From positions 1 through 32,525 of the forward strand of contig JAIYCH010000012.1 in NCBI GenBank assembly GCA_027488135.1: DNA of 32,525 bases, given 5' to 3'. The translations under genes and the position numbers were made by a program. Shown here piece after piece: positions 25,561 through 32,525 of the stretch (its first letter is position 1; each line of letters begins with the position of its first letter). Source of the stretch: Saprospiraceae bacterium (GTDB taxonomy: Bacteria; Bacteroidota; Bacteroidia; Chitinophagales; Saprospiraceae). The notes under the pieces were generated by a model. The model ran no database searches, was not told the origin of the DNA, and saw nothing but the letters and a program-made list of their open reading frames with translations.

Positions 25561-26574
25561 TCAAAAAAGTAGTGTTCTTCTTTTAAAGAAGCTGAAAATT
25601 GAACGTGCAGCTTTTTCTGTTTTAGGCATTTCTTCCTTTATATCTTCTTCTAAAATATAAAAATGAAGATCTATATTTTTTATATCAAATACCGTTTTCC
25701 ATTTAAAATGTAACGATGTATTTTCGTTACATTGCATATCTCTGAAGCCATTTGATGGTATTTCTCCCCAGGTATCTTCATTTAAAATACCCATTTGTTC
25801 AGCCTCCCAATATAGTCGAAGGGTACAAGCTGGAGGAATAGCAAAGTGAAATGGAATGTCAGGATGGCCGCTCAAGGGAATAAATTCCTGCGAAGGGTCT
25901 GTGGCTATAAAAACAGAAAAGGTTAATCCTAAAGAGGTTAAAGCCTTGATAAAAATTCTTTTTTCCGTTATTATATTGTCATTTTTAGCCTGGATGCTAA
26001 ACAAACAATCGTTGTTTATCTGTATTTCCATACTCCCTTTTAGGGGTAATTCTATTTTTTGGGGATATAAAATGACCGATTGAGCTTTTTCAACTTCCCA
26101 AAATATTTGTGCTTTTTCTCCTTTTTTAACCCACTCCTGGGAAGCATAACCTACTATCTCCGGACTACCGCTTTGATGGACTAACCGTTTTGCTTTTTCT
26201 TTAATCTGATGGTATATAGCCTCATCTCGCCTTAAATGGGCTTGAATATCAGTGTCATTGTGGTAATCAACCCCATTTGAATTCAGAGCAATTCGTTTAT
26301 CTATATGAACGAAACAGGCGACATCCTGTTCAGCGTCTTCTGTACAATATAGTTCACCACCTGCAGCGGACATGCGCATGAGGGTGTTTGTTGTTTTAAT
26401 TGATTTATTCCCATTTTCCATAATAACGATGAATTCAACAAAGATTCCCTTGCTTTGAAGGTTATAAATGTTTGTTGAAATTTCTTCCAGTACCGCATAA
26501 GGGATTATACCGACAATATGAAATTGGCAAGAACGTAAGGCTATCTTTATTTTATTGTTATAAACTTCGAGCAT
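25561..26574 (-). CDS. PLD-fold-like protein with Ig-like domain, first gene of the CIS series
   Basis: A 337-aa protein with no signal peptide. Residues 1-100 resemble a phospholipase D-like fold: 'IKIALRSCQFHIVGIIPY', then 'LQSKGIFVEFIVIMENGNK', then 'RMSAAGGELYCTED', then 'VHIDKRIALNSNG', the place where the HxK(x4)D catalytic motif should be. That motif is not intact, so I expect no catalysis. Residues 145-215 look like the Bacteroidota Ig-like module ('EWVKKGEKAQIFWEVEKAQS', 'LPLKGSMEIQINNDCLFSI'). The C-terminal part (215-337) is unassigned and ends in a basic, aromatic tail. It begins at the divergent intergenic region and leads the series, so it may be a regulatory or scaffolding factor. 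The fold call is tentative. Confidence 0.6.
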   Translation of the reverse strand: MLEVYNNKIKIALRSCQFHIVGIIPYAVLEEISTNIYNLQSKGIFVEFIVIMENGNKSIKTTNTLMRMSAAGGELYCTEDAEQDVACFVHIDKRIALNSNGVDYHNDTDIQAHLRRDEAIYHQIKEKAKRLVHQSGSPEIVGYASQEWVKKGEKAQIFWEVEKAQSVILYPQKIELPLKGSMEIQINNDCLFSIQAKNDNIITEKRIFIKALTSLGLTFSVFIATDPSQEFIPLSGHPDIPFHFAIPPACTLRLYWEAEQMGILNEDTWGEIPSNGFRDMQCNENTSLHFKWKTVFDIKNIDLHFYILEEDIKEEMPKTEKAARSIFSFFKRRTLLF

Positions 26575-26695
26575 AATTATGAATGCTTTCCTAACTAAAG
26601 GGTTAGAAATGGAAATTTACTTATTTTTTTTCGTTAGTTTTAATTATTGTGATGAAGTAATATTAAATTGTTGTTTTTTTAAATAAAATCTAAAT
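26575..26695. promoter_or_regulatory. Divergent intergenic region, likely promoter site of the CIS series and the STAND gene
   Basis: These 121 bp separate two divergent genes and must hold promoters for both unless transcription comes from elsewhere. The region is AT-rich. On the minus strand TAAATTTC at 26619-26612 is one base off the Bacteroidota -7 box (TAnnTTTG), about 38 nt from the start at 26574, but I see no -33 TTTG at correct spacing. A short inverted repeat CTAAC (26591-26595) / GTTAG (26602-26606), with another GTTAG at 26633-26637, could be an operator; it is too short to prove. Confidence 0.45.
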
Positions 26696-29600
26696 ATGGC
26701 ATTAATAGGCAATTCACTTAAACCTTTTCCTGGTTGCAGATCATTTTATGAATCTGAACAATCTTCTTTTTATGGAAGAATGAAACAAGTGGATGATGTT
26801 CTTTTATTATTACATAAACACAAATTTATAGCCTTAACAGGTCAGATTGGTTCAGGAAAGTCTTCGTTTTTACAATCTGGCCTCATTCCGGCCCTAAAAA
26901 AGGGCCATAACGGTCTTGCCGGGAAGGAATGGGTGATATGTAATACCAGACCAGGATTGGCTCCCATTAAAAATCTTGCCCACGCCTTATCAGAAAATAA
27001 TTTGTTAAACCCCTCCATTAAATCCACACCAGAGCAACGTTTATGGGTAGAGAAGAACCTAAAAGAGGGTATTTCGGGACTAGAATCTATATATCGTCGG
27101 TCAGAAATTTTTGGAAAGAAAAATCTAATTATCATTATCGATCAGTTTGAAGATTTGTTTTTGCATACCGATCGGTTTAATAATGCCGCTGTTCTTAACG
27201 AAGAAACCAATCAATATATTAATGCCATTACGGGGGCTAATTTTGCAGAAGATATTGCTGTATATGTCGTTATTGCTTTGGGGGCAGAAAATATTATTGA
27301 CATCTCTCCTTACCGACGTTTACAAGACTTGATGAACCAAGGTCAATATCTATTACCACGAATAAATGGTATCGATGTAAAACGTTTGATCCTCAATCCG
27401 TTGTCAGGCACAAACTTGAGTATTAGCCCGGAATCAATGGACTCCCTTCTTGCTCAGTTTGGTTCCGATATGCGCCTCTTACCAAATCTTCAGTTCCTAA
27501 TGTTTAAAATCTGGACGACTTTTCAGCATTCTGCCGATGGGGAAATAGTCATTCAACCATTAGATTTGGCTGAAGTGGGAAATTTGCAACATTGTTTTGC
27601 TGTACATTTGGAAAATCATTACGACAGCCTTGATACAAGGCAAAAGCTTGTTTTTGAAAAATTGTTTAAAGCCATGCTGTCCGATGATTCTCTTGGCAAG
27701 CTTACTCAGCCCAAGACATTAACTCATTTAAGTTCTATCTGTGAGGCTTCTGTAGATGAAATTTCGTATTTATTAAATGATATTTTTGAAGGTGAACGTA
27801 ATTTTTTGGATATTTTACCCCCCGATGTATCTCTGTTACAAGGAAATTCTACAAAAATCTACCACAGGAATAGTCTTATTTTTTTGAAAAATGAAAATAT
27901 ATTTATACACTGGGATAGATTTAGAACCTGGCTTGAAGAGGAAAAGGAATCCAGAGATATTTATAGAGGTCTTATTACCGATCAATTAAGGTATGATGAA
28001 GGCAAAACATCTTTGCTCAGACCTCCCGATCTTGATTTTATCTGGCAATGGTATCAACATATTCAACCTACAAAAATTTGGGGTGAATTTCTTGTTCCTG
28101 GATATCAGAACGCGATCGATTATCTTATTTTAAGCCATTCTACCTATAAAAATGAAATGGTTTTAAAGGAAAATGCCAGAAAAAATGAAATAAAAAGGTA
28201 TCGACGCAATATGTTGATTGGTGTTATTCTTGCATTGGTAATTCTTGCGGTGGTGTCTTCCTTATATTTAAAAGCCGTCGAGGAAAGAAAAGAAACAGAA
28301 AGGGCGAATGCAAATTTAGCTAAGGAGAAAAAGCGAATTGATAAACTAAATTCGTCTTTGCAAGAGACACAGGATAGTCTGAATGGAACAATAGTTCAAA
28401 GAAATAAGGTTGTCAGCGAATTATTGACTAAGGAAAAAACCATTAAAATTCAAAATGTTGATTTAATTCGTAAAGGGTCTCAGTTAGAAAAATCTGCAAG
28501 CACAATTAAAACGCAAAATCAATCACTTATAACTAAAATTAAGGAAACCGAAGTAGCAAAATCTAAAGCGGAAGCAGCAAGGGAAAAGGAAATAATTGCC
28601 ACCAATAAGGCAACAGATCGGGAAAAATTTAGCAATATCAAAAATGATCTTTTTGTACTTACCGGCGAAATGGCAGCCTCTGAAAATCCATTGGAACTCA
28701 TTGCAAAATTAAATACTGTAGTTACTAATTACGAGGCGTTTTCTCTTAAAGTTGAAGGCGTTGTATTACCTAATAACAGCCTTTTCAAATTATTAAATCT
28801 GGCTTCCAGGAAATTAGAAGTAAAGAAAAATATAACGTCTCAATTAATAAAATCTAATGCCGGACTTAGATCCGTTGTAGTCAATAACGGCGGTTTCCTA
28901 TGTGCTGGTGATGAAGGCAAAATGTTTAAAAATACCCAGCAAAATGTGTCAGGTATAGGGCAACGTGTAAGAACCATTTTGCCTTTAAAAGGAGAAAGTG
29001 GAACCTTACTGGGTGCGTTCGATGGCGCCGTGTATGCTATCTATCCAGGTAAGTCTCCTTTAAAGATTGTCAGTTCTTCCTCGGTAAAGCCCGTAGTTTC
29101 TCTGCTGAATTCTTTTCAAAATGGAACCTATTTATTGGCCGGGCAAAATGAATTAACGCTCTTTTCTTTGGAAAAAGGAGTGCTTGCAAAATCTTTATTA
29201 AAAGATGATTTACTGGCTATTTTTCCAATAAATGGTCGGAGTGAGTTTTTGATATCAACTCGTAAAGGACTTTACACATGGAAGCCAGGGGACGAAGTTA
29301 ATCAGTTACTTTCCATAGGAAAAGGCGAGTTCGCTTACCCTGTTTCTGCTATTGAAATTTCAGAAAATATGGTGTCCCTTGGATTTAAAAATGGGAAAAT
29401 CCTTCTCTTTCCTTTAAATGCTTTCCTGCAGAATCCTGAAATATTTCCTTCTCAAAAATTTGTATATCACAATGCTGAAATTACAAAAATGAAGTTGTTT
29501 AAAGGAAACCTTTTTTCTGCTAGTTTGGACAAATCAGTTCAATTCGTAGATCTTTCTTTACCAAATCCTAACTCTTTCGTAGTTAAATTGGTTGAAAATA

Positions 29601-29749
29601 ATAGTTGGATTTGGGATATATCTATTCAGGAAAATAAAAATGGAGTAGATTATTTGCTTTGCGCAGATGAAAATGGATCACTGAAAAAATATTTCATTAC
29701 AGCAGATGTTCATTTAAATTATATTAATGATTTAGCAAAAAGTAATTAA
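26696..29749 (+). CDS. nSTAND1-type NTPase with transmembrane helix, coiled coil and beta-propeller
   Basis: A 1017-aa signalling-type NTPase. Walker A is GQIGSGKS (residues 49-56) and Walker B 'LIIIIDQFEDLF' (144-155), the form seen in novel STAND NTPase 1 proteins, after an N-terminal 'FYGR' box. The NTPase and its helical part reach to about 480. A single membrane helix ('NMLIGVILALVILAVVSSLY', about 505-525) is followed by a charged coiled coil (about 527-650) and a C-terminal region (about 690-1010) of repeating four-strand units such as 'LLAGQNELTLFSLEKG' and 'LFSASLDKSVQFVDLSL', a degenerate WD40-like propeller. With no signal peptide the NTPase should be cytoplasmic and the propeller periplasmic. 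Known STAND proteins oligomerise on sensing a ligand. It is divergent from the CIS series; no AAA+ ATPase (Afp15) is present there, so this could be a regulator or a stand-in, but its family differs. It is 27 bp upstream of the GGT gene. Confidence 0.82.
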   Translation: MALIGNSLKPFPGCRSFYESEQSSFYGRMKQVDDVLLLLHKHKFIALTGQIGSGKSSFLQSGLIPALKKGHNGLAGKEWVICNTRPGLAPIKNLAHALSENNLLNPSIKSTPEQRLWVEKNLKEGISGLESIYRRSEIFGKKNLIIIIDQFEDLFLHTDRFNNAAVLNEETNQYINAITGANFAEDIAVYVVIALGAENIIDISPYRRLQDLMNQGQYLLPRINGIDVKRLILNPLSGTNLSISPESMDSLLAQFGSDMRLLPNLQFLMFKIWTTFQHSADGEIVIQPLDLAEVGNLQHCFAVHLENHYDSLDTRQKLVFEKLFKAMLSDDSLGKLTQPKTLTHLSSICEASVDEISYLLNDIFEGERNFLDILPPDVSLLQGNSTKIYHRNSLIFLKNENIFIHWDRFRTWLEEEKESRDIYRGLITDQLRYDEGKTSLLRPPDLDFIWQWYQHIQPTKIWGEFLVPGYQNAIDYLILSHSTYKNEMVLKENARKNEIKRYRRNMLIGVILALVILAVVSSLYLKAVEERKETERANANLAKEKKRIDKLNSSLQETQDSLNGTIVQRNKVVSELLTKEKTIKIQNVDLIRKGSQLEKSASTIKTQNQSLITKIKETEVAKSKAEAAREKEIIATNKATDREKFSNIKNDLFVLTGEMAASENPLELIAKLNTVVTNYEAFSLKVEGVVLPNNSLFKLLNLASRKLEVKKNITSQLIKSNAGLRSVVVNNGGFLCAGDEGKMFKNTQQNVSGIGQRVRTILPLKGESGTLLGAFDGAVYAIYPGKSPLKIVSSSSVKPVVSLLNSFQNGTYLLAGQNELTLFSLEKGVLAKSLLKDDLLAIFPINGRSEFLISTRKGLYTWKPGDEVNQLLSIGKGEFAYPVSAIEISENMVSLGFKNGKILLFPLNAFLQNPEIFPSQKFVYHNAEITKMKLFKGNLFSASLDKSVQFVDLSLPNPNSFVVKLVENNSWIWDISIQENKNGVDYLLCADENGSLKKYFITADVHLNYINDLAKSN

Positions 29750-29776
29750 GGAACGCTCTAAAATTAACAAATAACT

Positions 29777-31615
29777 ATGATGGCACTTAAAAAAATTATT
29801 TTTTTCTTTTCTACCCTCTACCTGGTTCAAATAGGTTTTGTACAAGCGCAGACCACACAAAAACCTGTCATTCATGGTAAACACTGGATGGCCATTACGG
29901 GTAAACCTTTAGCTGCAACGGCTGGAGCAACGGTTTTTCAACAAGGGGGAAATGCCGTGGATGCTGCTTGTGCCATGCTTGCCGCAACAGCTACCATGTG
30001 GGATGTTCTAAGTTGGGGTGGAGAAACACAAGCCCTAATTTATAATCCACATACTGGTAAGGTGATGGGCGTTAATGCTTTAGGTGTTGCACCGACGGGT
30101 GCCACTCCCGCATTTTACAAGTCGAAAGGTTATGATATCCCTCCCGCTTATGGTCCACTCGCAGCCGTTACCCCAGGCACTCCAGGTGGATTATTTACTA
30201 TGTTGAGCGAATTTGGTACCATGTCTTTGGCACAAGTGTTGAAACCAGCCATGCAAATGGCTGAAGGTTATCCCATGGAAACTTCTACCGCTGATATGAT
30301 TGAAAAAAATAAGGGGAGAATTAAAAACTGGCCTTATTCAAAAAAGATTTTTCTTCCTCATTTGAATGAAAACAGGGAAGCACCTGAGGGTGGGGAGATT
30401 TTTGTTCAAAAAGATCTTTTTCAAATGCTCTCAAAATTGGTAGATGCTGAATCTTCTGCATTAAAACAGGGGAAATCGAGAAAGGAAGCTATTCAGGCTG
30501 CTTATGATAGATTTTATCGAGGCGATATTGCCGTGGAATTCGTAAGAGGCGTGCAAGAACAAGGTGGATTGATAACTTTAGAGGACCTTGCAAAATGGAA
30601 AGTAAAACTGGAAGAACCCGTTTCTGTAAATTATAGAGGTATTGATGTTTATAAATTAACTACCTGGACTCAGGGGCCTGTTATGCTCCAGGCCCTGAAC
30701 ATTCTGGAAAATTTCGACTTGAAATCTATGGGTTATAATTCCTCCAGATATATTCATACGATCTGTCAGGCCATGCATCTCGCTTTCGCTGACAGAGATT
30801 TTTATTATGGCGATCCTGATTTTTTACCATCGGAACCTATCAATGGATTACTTTCAAAAGCTTATGCAAAGGAAAGAGCGAAAAGCATTCAATATGAACG
30901 AAATGATACTCTGACAGGTCCGGGTGATCCATATCCTTTTGAACAAAAAGTTAATCCGTTTAAGTCTTTACTGGAAAAATATAAAAATTCGCATTCTTCT
31001 TTAATGTCGGAGGAACATAGGGAGGGATTTTTTGCCGGAACAACGTCTATTGAAACGGCCGATGCTGAGGGCTGGGTGGTCAGTGTTACCCCAAGTGGTG
31101 GTTGGATTCCCGCCTGCGTTGCAGGAAATACAGGAATTGGATTAAGCCAGAGAATGCAGGCTTTTGTGTTAGATGTTGCTGATAATCCGTTTAATGTGTT
31201 AGAACCCGGTAAGCGTCCCCGCGTTACCCTTACGCCAACCCTGGCCTTGCGTAATAATATTCCTTTTGTTTCTTTTGCCGTTCAGGGCGGTGATTCTCAA
31301 GACCAAAACCTATTGCAGTTTTTCTTGAATATGGTAGAGTTTGACATGAATGTTCAAGAGGCTTGTGAAGCGCCTAATGTTAATTCTTTTCAAATGAAAA
31401 GTTCTTTCGATAAACATCTTTCGGAACCAGGGCGCTTGTTAGTTAACGAACAAACGCCTGACTGGACAAGAAGGGAACTCAAAAAACTGGGTTACTTGCT
31501 GGAGTTTGATAGAAAAACCTCAGGCCCAATTAATGCCATTTATTTTGATCATAAACATGGTTCCTTCTGGGGTGGAAGCAGTCATTTTGGAGAAGATTAC
31601 GGCATTGGCTGGTAA
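29777..31615 (+). CDS. ggt: Secreted gamma-glutamyltransferase family protein
   Basis: A 612-aa Ntn-hydrolase of the gamma-glutamyltranspeptidase family, with an N-terminal signal peptide ('MMALKKIIFFFSTLYLVQIG', cleavage after about residue 25). 'GGNAVDAACAMLAA' near 55-70 and 'WGGETQALIY' are typical of the large subunit. Self-cleavage should occur before Thr422 in 'AGTTSIETADAEG', giving a small subunit of 191 residues, the usual size. In E. coli-type enzymes the residue two after the nucleophile is His (TTH); here it is Ser (TTS), and the later Gly-Gly and substrate-loop motifs also differ, so the donor may not be glutathione; cephalosporin-acylase-like or other gamma-glutamyl/amide substrates are possible. 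It acts in the periplasm. No link to the injection system is evident apart from following the STAND gene by 27 bp. Confidence 0.9.
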   Translation: MMALKKIIFFFSTLYLVQIGFVQAQTTQKPVIHGKHWMAITGKPLAATAGATVFQQGGNAVDAACAMLAATATMWDVLSWGGETQALIYNPHTGKVMGVNALGVAPTGATPAFYKSKGYDIPPAYGPLAAVTPGTPGGLFTMLSEFGTMSLAQVLKPAMQMAEGYPMETSTADMIEKNKGRIKNWPYSKKIFLPHLNENREAPEGGEIFVQKDLFQMLSKLVDAESSALKQGKSRKEAIQAAYDRFYRGDIAVEFVRGVQEQGGLITLEDLAKWKVKLEEPVSVNYRGIDVYKLTTWTQGPVMLQALNILENFDLKSMGYNSSRYIHTICQAMHLAFADRDFYYGDPDFLPSEPINGLLSKAYAKERAKSIQYERNDTLTGPGDPYPFEQKVNPFKSLLEKYKNSHSSLMSEEHREGFFAGTTSIETADAEGWVVSVTPSGGWIPACVAGNTGIGLSQRMQAFVLDVADNPFNVLEPGKRPRVTLTPTLALRNNIPFVSFAVQGGDSQDQNLLQFFLNMVEFDMNVQEACEAPNVNSFQMKSSFDKHLSEPGRLLVNEQTPDWTRRELKKLGYLLEFDRKTSGPINAIYFDHKHGSFWGGSSHFGEDYGIGW

Positions 31616-31621
31616 AAAGAC

Positions 31622-31659
31622 TTAGCACCGAAGGGATTCTTATTTTTCTTCGGTGCTAA
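31622..31659 (-). terminator. Terminator hairpin overlapping the end of the cytochrome-LRR gene
   Basis: A perfect 12-bp inverted repeat (TTAGCACCGAAG at 31622-31633, CTTCGGTGCTAA at 31648-31659) with a 14-base loop. On the minus strand it is followed by GTCTTTTT, the form of an intrinsic terminator for the cytochrome-LRR gene, whose stop codon (31642-31640) lies in the loop. On the + strand it begins 6 bp after the GGT stop and could block read-through there, but no T-run follows on that side. Confidence 0.85.
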
Positions 31660-32525
31660 CCTCCATCGTTAAGGTATCTATTTTATACCCACCCAAATCA
31701 AAATAAACCTTAGGCATTCGCTGCTGTATTTCAGCTATGGCTTCCATTTTAACTTCGCTTTGATATAAATAAACGGATTTTAAATGGGGTAATGAACCTA
31801 AAGCACGTAATCCTTTTTCAGTGATGCCCGTTCCCACTAAATTTAAATATCTTAGTTCATTGGCATTCTTTAATAAGGCTATGCCCTCATCTGTAATCAA
31901 TGTGTTATCCAGATAAAGTTTGGAGAGGTTAGGTAATGCACTTATCCATTTCAGGCTTTTATCGGAAATTCTGGTACCACTCAGTCTGATAGAAGCAATA
32001 TTTTTTTCTAATCCTTTAAATAGTTCCCCATCTTTGTCGCTAAAATCAGAAATAGCCTGGCAATTTATCTGAAGGAGCGGATGACCACTGGCTAAAGGTA
32101 ACACCACTATACCCCGGTCTCTTAACGGAGTTAGCACGCTTTCTGACACAGTAACTAAGTCAGGGACAGAGGGCCAATCAGCTGTTTTAGCTAAATTTTT
32201 TTCTTCCAATGAAGATGAAACGACCTCTTCCGTTAACTGTAAGTCTTTAAGTAATAACTTAGGGCTTGCACCCAAGGATAACCATTTTTCAATGATAACT
32301 ATTTCCTTTTCAGTAAGTTGTGTTTTTCCTTTTGGGGGCATGTGCTGCTTATCAGACAGAGGGAGCTTCATCCTATGCGACATTAAGGCTATTTTGCCCT
32401 CCTCGTTGCCATGATAAAATCCGTTTTTACCTCCTTTTAATACCTGTTCAATTTGGTCTAATTTTAACTTACCTTTTTGTTTTGTTTTTCCATGACATGA
32501 CACACATTTTTCTTCAAAAATGGGG
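31640..32525 (-). CDS. PSCyt1-type cytochrome c with leucine-rich repeats (5' partial)
   Basis: The frame is open to the right edge. A GTG at 32503 could be read as start, but it lies inside the haem motif: the upstream codons give 'PIFEEKCVSCHGKTKQKGKL', that is, CxxCH with the 'KGKLKLD' continuation of planctomycete-type cytochrome c (PSCyt1). So the gene starts outside the window. 'MPPKGKTQLTEKEIVIIEKW' about 55 residues later holds the likely distal Met ligand. The C-terminal part (about 155-265 of the visible chain) has LRR units of the 'LPNLSKLYLDNTLITDEGI' type. Such proteins are exported, bind one haem c and are usually linked to membrane DUF-rich partners in carbohydrate or respiratory gene sets; role here unknown. 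It converges on the GGT gene and ends in a terminator. Confidence 0.85.
   Translation of the reverse strand, partial: PIFEEKCVSCHGKTKQKGKLKLDQIEQVLKGGKNGFYHGNEEGKIALMSHRMKLPLSDKQHMPPKGKTQLTEKEIVIIEKWLSLGASPKLLLKDLQLTEEVVSSSLEEKNLAKTADWPSVPDLVTVSESVLTPLRDRGIVVLPLASGHPLLQINCQAISDFSDKDGELFKGLEKNIASIRLSGTRISDKSLKWISALPNLSKLYLDNTLITDEGIALLKNANELRYLNLVGTGITEKGLRALGSLPHLKSVYLYQSEVKMEAIAEIQQRMPKVYFDLGGYKIDTLTMEVSTEEK

Noticed and set aside
26591-26637. CTAAC/GTTAG repeats as an operator
   Set aside because: Five-base arms in AT-rich DNA occur easily by chance; noted within the intergenic region but not called as a site.
26696-28150. STAND NTPase as the Afp15-type AAA+ ATPase of the injector
   Set aside because: The Walker B form DQFEDLF, the 'FYGR' box, membrane helix and propeller are those of nSTAND1 proteins; no AAA+ second-region-of-homology pattern or Arg finger of Afp15 type is seen. 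It is kept only as a possible regulator.
32501-32503. GTG start for the cytochrome-LRR gene at 32503
   Set aside because: The codon is the Val of the CVSCH haem motif; the frame continues upstream with conserved PSCyt1 residues to the window edge.

Overview
The window is low-GC, almost gap-free coding DNA. A TonB-dependent receptor barrel, a SusD-free but Bacteroidota-style membrane and exported protein set, an nSTAND/beta-propeller protein and Ig-like domains typical of the phylum all point to a member of the Bacteroidota. I cannot name a genus. Genes are packed tightly (gaps of 2-120 bp, several overlaps); no gene-free stretch reaches 300 bases. No tRNA, rRNA, CRISPR array, transposase or integrase was seen.

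Layout. (1) Bases 2-1501, + strand: 3' part of an outer-membrane TonB-dependent receptor, cut by the left edge. (2) Bases 1504-26574, - strand: one long co-directional series of 17 genes, read from right to left, carrying a contractile injection system (CIS) of the eCIS/T6SSiv type, i.e. relatives of Afp, PVC, MAC and the Bacteroidota AlgoCIS. In transcription order: PLD-like/Ig-like protein, DUF4407 membrane protein, exported unknown protein, membrane-tethered GH18 hydrolase-like protein, 86-aa two-helix membrane protein, DUF4255 cap/terminator (Afp16-like), unknown 279-aa protein, sheath, tube 1, tube 2, DUF5908, LysM adaptor (Afp7-like), VgrG-like spike (Afp8), PAAR tip (Afp10), gp25 (Afp9), large baseplate J-like protein (Afp11), tail-fibre-like protein, second large baseplate protein (Afp12), tape measure (Afp14). 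(3) Bases 26696-29749, + strand, divergent from the CIS series: an nSTAND NTPase with a transmembrane helix, coiled coil and C-terminal propeller. (4) Bases 29777-31615, +: secreted gamma-glutamyltransferase family enzyme. (5) Bases 31640-32525, -: C-terminal part of a PSCyt1-type cytochrome c with leucine-rich repeats, cut by the right edge.

How the genes fit together. The tube (two gp19-fold proteins), a single sheath, cap, spike, tip, wedge and tape-measure proteins make a nearly complete phage-tail-like injector. The usual AAA+ ATPase (Afp15) is not in the series, and no recognisable toxin is encoded. The promoter-proximal five genes are membrane or envelope proteins, including a GH18 domain held in the periplasm by C-terminal helices. 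They look like an envelope module for anchoring, wall passage or release, and are the least described part of the locus. A strong hairpin with a T-run lies after tube 1, so sheath and tube 1 may be made in excess over the baseplate. The tape measure carries a recent in-frame internal duplication or gene conversion, and a 12-bp microsatellite.
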